64,000 nt of DNA from positions 4,241,101 to 4,305,100 of the forward strand of contig NC_066838.1 of NCBI RefSeq assembly GCF_001640805.2. The letters run 5' to 3'. The DNA is from Lates calcarifer (taxonomy: Eukaryota > Chordata > Actinopteri > Centropomidae). A program made the translations under genes and the position numbers. Every line of letters begins with the position of its first letter. The stretch's first letter is position 1. Shown piece by piece: positions 40,098-52,200 of the stretch. The notes below the pieces were generated by a model. It was not told the origin of the DNA. It saw only the letters and a list, made by a program, of their open reading frames with translations, and did no database searches.

Positions 40098-43000
40098 ATG
40101 AGTACCATGACAATGAGATCTTCGAAAACCTCCTTTAGCTCTAGTGGAGGTGGTGGTGGTTTTAGTGGAAGCCGTGTATCAGTTGGAGGTGGAGGAGGAA
40201 CAATAAGACAGGGATCATTTACCTCAAGATCTTCTGCTCCCTCTTTTGGCAGGACTGCAATTTCAACAGCCAGCTCTTCCATGAGGTCAGGCATTGGTGG
40301 TAGTGCTTATGGCAGTGGTTTAGGTTATGGTTTTGGTAGTGGTACCAGCGGCGGTTTTGGTGGTGGTTTTGGTGGTGGTGGTGCCGGTGGCGCTTTTGGT
40401 GGTGGTGCCGGTGGCGCTTTTGGTGGTGGTGCCGGTGGCGCTTTTGGTGGTATGGGTGGTGTTATTCCTACGATCACAAACGTCCAAGTCAACCAGAGCC
40501 TGCTGGCCCCCCTGAACCTTGAGATCGACCCCACCATCCAGACTGTCCGTACCCAAGAGAAAGAGCAGATCAAGACACTAAACAACCGCTTCGCCAGCTT
40601 CATCGACAAGGTGAGTGTCCCTTTTCACCTTATGTCCTAAGCCTATGTCCCACACCATGTCAAAAGAATGTGGAAAACTGATTTTAAATTGACCCTGACA
40701 TATCACATACTTAAAATTCATTATGTTTTTATGTTTTAGCTGTGAAATCATGTGGTTGAATAATAGAGATTGATATGAATGAACTGAGGAAAATGAAATA
40801 TTAGCAGTGGGGGCACTGCACACAGTAGAGTTAATTGGTTTGTGCAAGTGTGTATAGCAGCAACATGCTGTCTCTAGAGGCCCACCTGGGCTCATTAAAT
40901 ATTACACAGCAACTGATCCAAACCTGAATAATGTGCACAGAGCCTGGCTACAGCTAACTCTGAAAACTAATACTGCCATGCACAATAATAATAGTAAAAA
41001 TATGATTCAGTCAGTTTCATCTCAGCACAGTGTTCTCAAAGCAGCACTGTGCATCAGTTAGCTTCAGACCACTGCTCCTTTAACTTCTTTTTGGCTGTAA
41101 TTGGCCCCTTGCCAGCTGTCTCCGTGGAGTGAGAGGCAGGAAATACTAGAGTGGTCGTATCCAGTGACTGGTGGCTCTCAGTATGTGAGGGGAAGAAAGG
41201 ATCAGGTTATCACCTATTCCCATGGCAGCAAAGAATCACAAGCTTCCATCTTAAGTCCACCTTAACATCTTGCAATGCAAAAATTTACATTCAGACTTTT
41301 CAGAGACTAGCTCGAACCTTGACTGTAAAGTATATGTATTATGCAATGTGTTTATCCCATATGAAGTTTTTTAATTCATCCATCTACATTTTCATGTATA
41401 ATTGAAGGCCTTGTAAAGAAGGCGAGGGACCTTTTCTCTCAGGTAGAGATGAAAGACAAGTTAACCACACCTTGCATGAGAAAATGCTCAGTTAGCTTTT
41501 TTTTTTCGATGTGTGCATACCACACCTCATCTGTCCTCACACAGCTGATCTGATCTCTTATCTGAATGAAATTATTCAAAATTAAATATTGTACAAGTAA
41601 GCATTCAGACTGTAACAAGCAGTAGTAGGATAGTAATGATCAAGTGTTTAATTAACAGTTTCATGTAATATCATTATGATCTACCGTTATTACAGAAATT
41701 GTATTATTTTTAAAGCATCCTCACTCACTTGATGTGATAGTTAATAGCTTCAGGCATGTAGCATTAGATACTGAGGGCTGAGGCAGACAAGTTCATTCAG
41801 TGAAAGTATGCTTCCTGGAAGCGAGGGATCGGTAATGTCAGATGTTTAAGGGGTGGGGCTAGGCTGAGGTGTGGCACTGTGCATCTCGCCCGACCAAGGA
41901 GGAAAAAAAAAAGGACACACATACACAACCAAAATGCAGGGACGGGCTCTACCCTCTGTGGGCTTGAAACCCAGGTTGAGCCTTGCATACATATTCTGTT
42001 CTCCAGAAACAGGAGTTGAAACTCAGGATTCTGTCCAATGTTCTGTAATGATGATATCATTAGAGCAAGAGCAGTCCAACTATACTGTGCAGACAGGCTC
42101 CACACCAGATTCTGCCTGGAGCATCCCTGAAGGGCATGTTAATACAACGGCTGTCAGTACTGGTGCACAGAAGTGCTTTTTGCATGGGAAAGTCACACAC
42201 AGGTGTGGCTTTGTTGAACAACTGAGGAAAGTAAAACAAAGAAGACAAACATCTTTGCTACCTCACAGTGAACAGTAAATAATCCATTTAGAGGCTGTAG
42301 CTTGCTGAAAATGATCAAGTAAAAACAGACACTGCCAAGCACGTAAATCTATAGATATGGATCATTTTCAGTCTACTGCATGGTTCTATTGAGGCAAGAT
42401 TCCATGATCTCATTAATATGGTTTTGCAGTCATATTCAAAGAGATACCTTTCCCCAAATGACAGTTGACCTAAACTTGGCAAATGATTGTACCTTTCAGG
42501 TTCGCTTCCTGGAGCAGCAGAACAAAATGCTAGAGACCAAGTGGAGCCTGCTGCAGGACCAGACCACCACCCGCTCCAACATTGACGCCATGTTCGAGGC
42601 CTACATCGCCAACCTGCGCAGACAGCTGGATGGGCTTGGCAATGAGAAGATCAAGCTGGAGGGAGAGCTGAAGAACATGCAGGGCCTGGTGGAGGACTTC
42701 AAGAACAAGTGAGTTCATACTAGAGAAGGAAATCAAGTGTGTCACGTCCTCTAATAAATCTACAGTAGTTGATGCTCATAGTCACTTTCCACCAGCTAAA
42801 TTTTCCTCCACTTTTGTTTGTGATAGATATGAAGATGAAATCAACAAGCGCGCTGCTGTGGAGAATGAGTTTGTGCTCCTCAAGAAGGTGAGAGTAGACT
42901 TGCAATTATAAAACCTGTCACTTAACCATGTTGTTAACATTAGTTGAATGAATTATTGCTTTTCCTCTGACCCATCACCAATGCAGATTACATCCTTCTT

Positions 43001-44658
43001 CTCCACTTACAGGATGTAGATGGCGCCTACATGAACAAAGTTGAGCTGGAGGCCAAGGTTGACGCCCTTCAGGATGAGATTAACTTCCTCAGAAGTGTCT
43101 ATGAGGCGGTGAGAAAACTGAACCACACCTATTAGGCCTGTTTCTTTGCTCAACATTTATTAATTTACTTAAAAATCCTAGACACCACTAAATGCCACCT
43201 ACAGACACAGATTAACAACATAAACGGGTATTTTACTGCCTTTACACTTTTGACTCTTTTAATTTTTTAATTTTTTTAAGTGACATATATCCCCTCTACA
43301 GGAACTGCGCGAACTCCAGGGACAGATCAAGGACACCTCAGTCATTGTGGAGATGGACAACAGCCGCAACCTGGACATGGATGCAATTGTGGCTGAAGTC
43401 AAGGCTCAGTATGAGGCAATTGCCAACAACACCCGTGCTGAAGCTGAGTCATGGTATCAGCAGAAGGTAGGCAGAGAGAGAAAGCAATCCCACCAACAAG
43501 TCTATCACATCCTGTAATGAGATCTGTGGAATCTGTAATAACAGTTTTTTTAAATTCTTATTCCTTCAGTACCAGGAGATGCAGACCAGCGCAGGCCAGG
43601 CCGGAGATGACCTTCGCAACACTAAGACTGAGATTGCTGAGCTCAACCGTATGATTAGCCGCCTCCAGAATGAGATCGAGGCAGTCAAGGGACAGGTAAG
43701 CTTACAGTTACAGCTGTGATTACCTGAATTACCTTGAGTTCAATTCACTTATAGAGTTAGGTACGCATAAAATATTTTAAACGATGTTAAAAACCAGATG
43801 CTGAACATGTATAAGATATTTTGGAAATGAAATATAATGTGAAGCTTCTGCTAATTTTCCAACCTCTCAGCGTGCCAACCTGGAGGCCCAGATCGCTGAA
43901 GCTGAGGAGCGCGGTGAGCTGGCTGTGAAGGATGCCAAGGCCCGCATCAAGGACCTGGAAGAGGCCCTGCAGAGAGCCAAACAGGACATGGCCCGTCAAG
44001 TCCGTGAATACCAGGAGCTCATGAACGTCAAGCTTGCTCTAGACATTGAGATTGCCACCTACAAGAAGCTTCTGGAAGGAGAGGAATCCAGGTAAACTCT
44101 TCTCAAAAGATGTTTGTCTTGAAACAATGAGAGTGTGTACTGCATCACATTGTGCAGGCAGCAACATCAGCATCTCAAATTGCTCATGTATTTACCTCTC
44201 TGCAGAATTGCCTCTGGTGGAACTGCAACCATCCATGTACAGAGCACAAGCAGCAGCTTCGGTATGTATCGACTTATGACTTTACAGTTCAAATCATTTC
44301 TAGGCCAGTTCTTTGGTATTTATATAAATCTAACTACTAAAAACGAGTAAGCCATCAGTCTGGTTGATAATTTGATAAGAGCATATAACAGAAGATTTAA
44401 ATTTCTGCCATGTCTTCTGAAAACATTTTTTTCTCATCAACAGGTGCTGGTGGAGGAGGTGGCATGGGTAGTGCTGCTGGCTACGGTGGTGGCATGGGCA
44501 TTGGCGGCGGAATGGCCATTGGCGGCGGATCTGGTATGTCCTTGTCCATGTCCAGTGGAGGTGGCTACGGCAGTGGCGGTGGCTACAGTTCTGGCGGCTA
44601 CAGCTCTGGCGGCTACAGCTCCAGCAGCATGAGCATAAGAAACAGCCGCCGTTTCTAA
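40098..44658 (+). CDS. Type II keratin, K5/K4-like epidermal type (9 coding exons, 553 aa)
   Basis: Intermediate-filament protein partnering a type I keratin in epithelia. Exons: 40098-40610, 42500-42708, 42827-42887, 43013-43108, 43302-43466, 43570-43695, 43871-44091, 44206-44261 and 44444-44658; they sum to 1662 bp in frame. Exons 2-7 have the type II sizes 209, 61, 96, 165, 126 and 221 bp. The head (about residues 1-130) is Gly/Ser-rich, including three tandem GGGAGGAF units. The rod starts at the conserved helix-initiation motif and ends in [14 protein letters not shown]. The tail is Gly/Ser/Tyr-rich and finishes [10 protein letters not shown]. It lies about 20 kb downstream of the krt8-like gene, in the same orientation, and both first introns are near 1.9 kb (1865 and 1889 bp). 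It keeps intron 7, unlike its neighbour. The type II class is certain; which fish paralogue it is (krt5, krt4 or a lineage-specific copy) cannot be settled here, so no symbol is given. Confidence 0.95.
40374..40445 (+). repeat. Perfect 24-bp tandem repeat, three copies, inside keratin exon 1
   Basis: Units at 40374-40397, 40398-40421 and 40422-40445 are identical. Each encodes GGGAGGAF in the glycine-loop part of the keratin head. The flanks carry partial units. This is a likely site of copy-number polymorphism. Confidence 0.92.
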
Positions 44659-45393
44659 AAACAGCAGTTGTCTTTACTTCCATTCTTCCTCCTCCCTCAT
44701 TTTGTTCTCCTCCTCTTGCCCCACTCATAAAAGTTTCTACAAACCCCTACCACCTCTCTTCCTGCAGACACAGAGCAGCCTCAGAAAGATGCTCCATTTG
44801 ACTATTTACAGCTAGCAGATCTATGTAATGGTACAGCTCTCTTTGGCTTTTAGTCCCTTTGTTGCTGCTCTTTGGCACCACCCACAGAGAGTCAGAGATT
44901 ATGTCCAAGTACAAGTAGAAGCAGAGAGATTATTAGACTGGAAAAACAAAGAGCAGCAGAGATATGAGTCAGTCCTCTCTCTTGTTCAGTCAGCCAGGCT
45001 GTCTTTTGGTTGCTGGATGTGCTGTTGTGTAGACAAGAGGATACTTGTAGTGTCACAACAGAGAATCCTTACAAAGCAACAATTATTGCACACAAAATGA
45101 CAACAGCAGATCTAAGATTAGCACAAGGAGGTGTGGATGTTGTGCTTTGTCTTCAGATTATAAAGCATACATGGCAGGCAACCGTATGGGGTCACACCTC
45201 TCTCAAACGTCTCCTCTGTTGTCACACACCTGTCATCTTGTTGTGCATTTTGACATCATCAAAACCAGCCACATATAACACTGTCACATTAGATTTTTGG
45301 GATCCTCTTTTTCTTCTCCTGTTTTGAGAGAAAATGAGCTCTCCACCTCAGTATATAAATGGTGTTCATTCCTTTACTTCCATTTTCACTCTG

Positions 45394-45469
45394 AATAAAA
45401 ACATGGTTAAGGCTGACTGGGACAACCAGATTTATTGTGAATTTGTACCACCAACATGTCTGGAATAAA
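45394..45469 (+). terminator. Poly(A) signals of the second keratin gene
   Basis: AATAAA occurs at 45394-45399 and again at 45464-45469. T-rich sequence follows the second copy. The implied 3' UTR is about 750-830 nt from the stop at 44658. Which signal is used cannot be told from sequence. Confidence 0.5.
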
Positions 45470-48279
45470 TCTGCATTCATACTCATGTTGGAAGAGCTGT
45501 GTGTTCTTTTTTTGGTGTAGCATATTTTTTTGAAAATGTTATGATGGACAGTCTGCTAAATCTTATTATGATGCAGTGTTACAGATAAAAAATGTACTAA
45601 TCAAATCTTATACATTCTAACATAACTGTATGGTTTGTATACTTACTACACTACTGGCTGAACAACAGTGCTTCACTTCTACAAGAGAAAGGGATATTGG
45701 GGATGAGATATAAGTGATGAATCTGATCCAGTGGTAAGTTGGAATGACTAGAGTGTAAATCCAAACAAAGCAGGACAGAACTCCTTACACTTTTGTTTTT
45801 GGCTTTGCAAAGGCCAAAAAAACACACCACAATCAAAATGCCTGAAATAGAAAGTACAGACTACTCTTACAAGTCAAATGCATACTCTTTCAGCAGGAGT
45901 AAAATTGAAGGCTCAGTGATCGAGCAGTTGTATTCTTTGAAGTCTCCACAAATAGAAATTTGAAAATGATTGTAGTGAGTGATTAACTGGCCCTAAATAC
46001 AGTGTTACAATGCAAAATACCAACAAATAAATACGGTAATACTCAAAAAACACCCCAACCTTCCTAGGAAGCAAAAATCTTAAGTCCTGTAAACAGAATG
46101 TTCAACAGAAGTTGAACGATCACCCTCAAGAAAAAAAAGTAGTTTTTTCCATCCTCTATAGCTACAGCCAACATTAGCATTAACGTCTGTTTCCTCACCA
46201 AGTGCTTCAACCATCACTGACTTTACAGGTTAGAGTATGCTCTTTGTGCAGCACTGCTCCTTCATCCTCTCATGGTGGGCCAAGGACAGACTGAACACAA
46301 CAGTGACCCACTATTGAAAAGTGATATTAAGAGATGAGACAGGCCACAGCTAGCTAGTAAGAATGCTAAATTCAGTGGACAAAAAGAAGTGATAGAAACA
46401 AGCAAAATGAGAGTTAACATTGGCTAACATGGCTTTCTGCTCTCACAGCATTTCCTCTCAGCTGGTGAGTAAACAGCTGTTCATGCTAACATTGGCTATA
46501 GCAATAGATAAGAAACTCACATATAGCTCCTTTAAAGTAGCTCTGGTTATTGGTACTTCATTTGGATGTTTGATGGTTTCACTGTGCATGATTACACTAT
46601 TAGGATGTTTTTACTGCTGAAGGGATTCTGCATATCAGACAAAAAAATTATTCAAAGTATTACATCAGTATCAAAGTTTTATGTCTTGAAACATGTTTGT
46701 CTTTTATTTTCTTTTGTCTTTAATTTTTAAATTTCAGATTTGCAAGTTAGAGGGTTTCTAAAGAGGCTTCAGCTGCTGGTCATTTTATCACTTTCCTTTT
46801 TAAAAAAAAAAAATCTCATCACTACATTTTTTATTTTTACTTTGCATCCAACTGACACAGTTGGTATGCACACATTCGGTTCTTTACAATAGGAGATAAC
46901 AAAAACATAAAACATCTTCTGGAACCTACCCTGACAACAGAAACAATAATGCGGCCTTATTTAGCACGGGGCAATTCTTGTTTTCATTGAGAGGTTACAT
47001 AATTTTAAAGGAAGATATGTGCCACATTTATCTAAACACAAGCCTGGGAAAGATCAAATTTAAACTAACATCTTGTCTCACAGCTTGACAGATAAAATCC
47101 TCTGACATGAAAATCGCCCATCATCATTCAGCACTTGGACAAAATGTTCTGCAAAATGACTCAACTGGAGGCAGAGATACTAACATGTGGATGCATGTAA
47201 ATTGAATAAAAACTGACATTAAAGATAGAAAGTGAACTTGGCTGCTGCAGCTGGTTATGGCAATGCAGCAAACCTTGGGAAATGTTCTGGATATTATAGA
47301 TATGCCACACCTATGACTAATAAGCAAAACGGTGCTGCAAATTGTTGAGGTGTATCTTAAAAGTCTGCCAAAAATGAAAGCAAGGAGAGGTGAATGCAAC
47401 ATGCCCATGCAAACACATGAAATAATAGAGCTCACAGGAAGGTGGTGGAGTGGTGATTGGGTGTGGCATGGGAGGCACTTCTGTCTGCAGGATACAGACT
47501 CACTGAAGGATGAAGATAGAGGATTAGATATAAGATAAGGTAGAACTCAGTTCATCTGAAAGTTCATACTCGGTTTACTTAGCATTTCTGTTTAAATAAA
47601 CCAATCATACACCAATGCACTGGAAGAATTAAAAGTGAAAATTGAAGGGATAGTACAGTTCCTCCTGAGAAGATGACTCTCTGAATCACATTTCATGACA
47701 ATCCATCGAATAGCTGTCAAGATGCAGTGGGCTGACCTGCTGACAGACAGAGTGATGCTGCTAGCATGTAAAATACATGTTAACTGCAGCAGCAGAACAC
47801 TGCTGAACGTGAACAGTGACTTTGACACTATAAAAAACTAGTGAACTGGAGATACTTCAGTCATTCTACGATATAGACCACCATGAGGCCATCTCTAAAT
47901 TTGTTGCAAACTGAAAAGCCATGGATGAGAAATGTATCTAACATGTCTGATGGAAAAATTACACACCAATATACTGAAGAGAAAATGACATTAAGTTCAT
48001 TTCTGAATCATCTTGGAATCCTACAGTACTTTTATCCTGTATACCTTCTCTGTACTTTTGTTTAAAATACGTGCAGACTAACAAGGACACTATCAACCCA
48101 CCTCCTACCTTTGGAAAGTCATACTATGATCTAATGCTGCCCTCTAGTGTTGATGCTTCAATGACACTTTGTGCCTGCTTTTTATTTACTTACTCTTTAT
48201 TTACTATTGAGTCAATTCAATGGCTTGATCATTCTAACATCGTTTAATGAACAACAGCATGTTTTTTTTTTTACAATGT
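45470..48279. other. Intergenic region between the convergent keratin and p38 genes
   Basis: No exon recognised. A stretch near 47640-47770 (read on +, ATTTCATGACAATCCATCGA and on) resembles a dispersed fish repeat, but I cannot place its limits. Confidence 0.5.
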
Positions 48280-49213
48280 TTTATTTGAAAACAGTTGAGT
48301 TCCAACAGTAAAAACAATGTTAATCAAAAATAAATTCCCATTATATTCAAATGAGTCCTAAAGTAAAATTGCACTATATGCCCTTTACATATTATGAATA
48401 TGTTACACAAAAAATGAGACTATACAATTACTGTCCAAGTAAGATAAAAAAAAATAAAATGTAACTGTTGATATTTCTTATTATAAGCTAAGATTATCTT
48501 TTCACTATGGACTTGTATAAACTATATAAGTAAGTCAGGAAACACACACACAGTTGAGTATGAGTCTATGTCTTTGTCTGTCTTAGCCAAACTTATAGTA
48601 ATTAATTTGTCACTTATCAGCTGATATTTTCACATTTCTTTTACTATCTATTCTGCCATACAAATAAAATAAATATTTCATAGGCATGAAAGTTATTCTT
48701 GACCTTAGAAATAGAAATGTGACAAAATAATCTTAGTTGAGGGCCCACTCACTTTTTTTGCCATAGCCTTTGACCTTATCTTACCAGACAAACATGGAAC
48801 ATTTCACTGAAAGAACAGTGAGATGTTCTGCTGCTGAAAATCATGAGATGGAGTTGAAAGTCTCAGAAAAAAGGTAGTAAGTGGGCCTTGAGAAGATGTG
48901 GTTCAGTATTTTTGATAAAATCTAAGGTGCAGATCAACTGCCCCTAAATGACCTGTTCAGATTGGTGTCTATTACAGAATAAAACCATTATTGCCAGCAC
49001 AACCTATTAGACTGTCTGTTCTCTATTGTCCTATGCAGGACCACCATAGCAAATAAAGCTGCCCTTTTGACTGCAATACATGTAAGATGCACAAAAAGAG
49101 GACTCTCAAGATATTTTTATTTTTGTGTTTCTCTGAGTTTGATGGTGTTGTTGATCTTTACAGCATGTGCAGGGATTAAAGATAAAGACCGGGAGCTCTC
49201 AGCACATCACAGC
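48280..49213 (-). other. Probable 3' UTR of the p38 gene with AATAAA at 48285-48280
   Basis: On the minus strand the first well-placed AATAAA after the stop is at 48285-48280, giving a 3' UTR of about 930 nt. A genomic A-run on that strand (48272-48262) follows at the expected cleavage distance. Other TTTATT strings on the + strand occur farther left. Inference only. Confidence 0.35.
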
Positions 49214-52200
49214 CTACATGGCTGTCTTACTGGGGCTGTCAGGGTCGAAGGTCATGATCTCCATGTGGATAAGACCTGATTGGATAAAAAAAAAAAAAGG
49301 AAAGTGTAGATTTATTTTAAGAGCAGATATCATAGAGTCAATTCTAGTGCTTTCACACCAAGTACTGATCATTTTTAAAATGTTTGAATATTAGATTTAT
49401 TAAGATAATATGATCTGTGTTCTGGTTTAACTTTCATATGTGCTTTAGAAAAGTCACAACCTCAATGTCCCAGTCACCCCCAGCCTCTCCTATGCAGCTG
49501 TACTTACTCTTCCACTCGCCAACAGCAAGCTCCAGGCTCTCAAAGGAGTCATCATAAGGCTCAGAATCTGGCTCACTCTCTGGGTCATGATATTCAGCCA
49601 GGAAGGGCTGGGACAGTCCCTGCTCAGCCGTCAGCCTCATCTCTGGATCCAGCAGCAACATCCCCTCCAATAGGTTTATAGCTGGAAGCATCAGGACAGA
49701 AAAGCAGAACACTTTTTAATGTTTATTATAGGATAAGATATTGAAGTCTTTTTCCAGTGGAAACATATATTTCATCTGAAGCTAACAAGTAGAAACTGTT
49801 AATTGCACCATTTTCATCCATGGATGGAAACACTTCCTTGAAGTTTTTCTTCTTTTGCGGAGGGAGACCTTGCACATATGACTGCGCCTGGAAAACAGTT
49901 AATGATGGTTATATTTTATTCCAAACCAAGAGCTTATAATAAAGAAATTTGCAAATTGCAAAGATAAGCAAAATAAAAGAGGTGTAATATCCCGCTGGTA
50001 TTTGGAAATACACTGCATTTATGGGTTGGCTTAAATACAAAATATGAAAACTGCAAACTGCTGATGTTAGCTAGAAAAATAATGCATGTAAACAAGACAA
50101 AACTCACATCTTTACTCTGCATCTTCTGAACCAGGGAGGAGTCTGGTGTTCCTGTAAGGCGGAGGATCTTTTTCAGCTGATCAATACCTGAACAGGCTGG
50201 TTAAGGAAGCCTCTGAATGCACAGAGTCAGACCAGTCCACTGCATTGAAGCCACAGCTGAAATTCATGCAAGTCTAAATATTCTGAAGACAGCAGATACA
50301 GGGAAAATCTTGTTTTTTGGGGACAGCCTGAGTTGCTCATTCCAATTAAAGATCTAATTAAAGGAACATTATAGTGATTTTGTATTGCACAAAGCTGGGG
50401 AATTCACAAGAGACAGATTCTTTAAAAAGAATGGTCAGAATTGAAGCTGCAGAGGTTGACATATCATAACATTTGGTCCCTAGTTCTGGCTGCTGTAGTT
50501 GAGCATGCACTGTTTACAACAGTACAACACAGTGAGCAGAATGTGTGAGGATATTGTCATGCCCTGGGAAGAGTACTTGGCCAGTAATCATCTCTGCCAG
50601 GATACAGGCAGCTGACCAGACATCCACTGTAAGGGAGAGCAGCAGAGAGACAATCTTAATAATCAAAATGTAATATTTTGTCACGGTGTGCTGCAATTTT
50701 CTGTAATATTGTACAAAAATGAAAAGATTATTTGTATCAAAGCAAGATTATATTGTTACCTGTCTGACTGTAGTGCATCCAGTTGAATATGACCTCTGGT
50801 GCTCTGTACCAGCGTGTCACAACATAACCAGTCATCTCACTCTCTGTCTGTCTTGCCAAGCCAAAATCTAGAATCTGAGAATATGTAAAGTTAGCAATTA
50901 CAAAAACTGATTTACTGATATGTTTTAATATGTAAAAGCAGAAACTCATCATCATCTTGACTGTTCTGTTTGTTTTGATTTTTTTTTTTTTTTTACCTTT
51001 AACTCACAGTTCTCATTCACAGCAAGATTACCAGGCTTCAGATCCTAAAACAAATGACATGAAGTCTCTTAACTGTACAAAGCATGTTTATGAGTTGTAG
51101 TAAATACACCACAAAATGGTTGAAGCAATAGTTTGACATTTTTGAAAATATCCTCATTTGTTCCCATGGTGAGAGTTGAGGGGACTGAAACCACTGCTTG
51201 TATGTTATGAGGCTACAGTCAGCAGCCAGTTAGCTTCACTTAGCATGAAGATTGCAAACAGAGAAGCAGCTAGCCTGACTCTGTCTTCAGGCCAACAAGC
51301 TACTGTTACACTCACAAATAAACATGTTGTTTTCAGTTTGCAATGTTGGGCAAGTTATTGAAAAATGTAATGAATTACTCATTACACATTATTAACTGAC
51401 AAAGTAGTTACCTTTCTTTGTATTACTATTTACTTGTCAGTAAAAGCAATAAGTTACATTACTTATTATGTTACTTTTTTTACTTGGCTCAAGTCCAGCA
51501 AAGCTGCCTTGAAACAACAAAACAATTACACAATTTTAAAGTGTAAACTCTTGCGCTACCAGTAACTGAAAATATTAATCACATTTGTGTTACACGCATT
51601 ACTGCGCAGCACTGGTCATTGATTAATCCATATAAAAACCAAAGTACTAAAACATCAAGCTGTGGTTTTACCAGGGTTTTGTGTGGGATAGTGATACCTC
51701 AGGAAGTCACTATATATTTCCAGTCTTCATGCTAAGCTAAGTGGCTGTTAGCTTTATTTTCCAAAATGTTGAACTATTCCTTTAAAAGCAAAATGTATGG
51801 TAAGGATACAAAGGCTACAGTAAGTGGTGTATTATAAAAAGGCCTAAATACCAACCCGATGAATGATCCCTGCAGAATGAATATACTGAAAAGAAGGAGA
51901 AGACTGATTATAGAACAAACACATACTGAATTGTACATACACTGTAATGTTTATTAACAGAGCAGGCAGACCTACAGGCTTATGGCTTAAACTTCTCTAA
52001 ATGGCATGGTGTGGAATTGTGGGTTAAAAAAAACAAACCACAAAGTCTCCACCCTTAGCTGATTGTGAGGGTTGTGTTTTATGCATTTTCCAGCCCTCAG
52101 AGCAAATTCGGACTTCTCTCACAGCACAGAGGAGTGCTTAAAGCACACATATACTGATAAGAAGAGGGAAACATCCAGAATCAAAGAGGTTTGTAGCTAA

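Noticed and set aside
39749..40138. 129-codon open frame overlapping the second keratin start
   Set aside because: It is in a different frame from the keratin, has no domain, and spans the leader; at most a uORF.
40007..40640. Long antisense open frames opposite keratin exon 1
   Set aside because: They are shadows of Gly/Ser-rich codons on the other strand (Pro- and Thr-rich translations).
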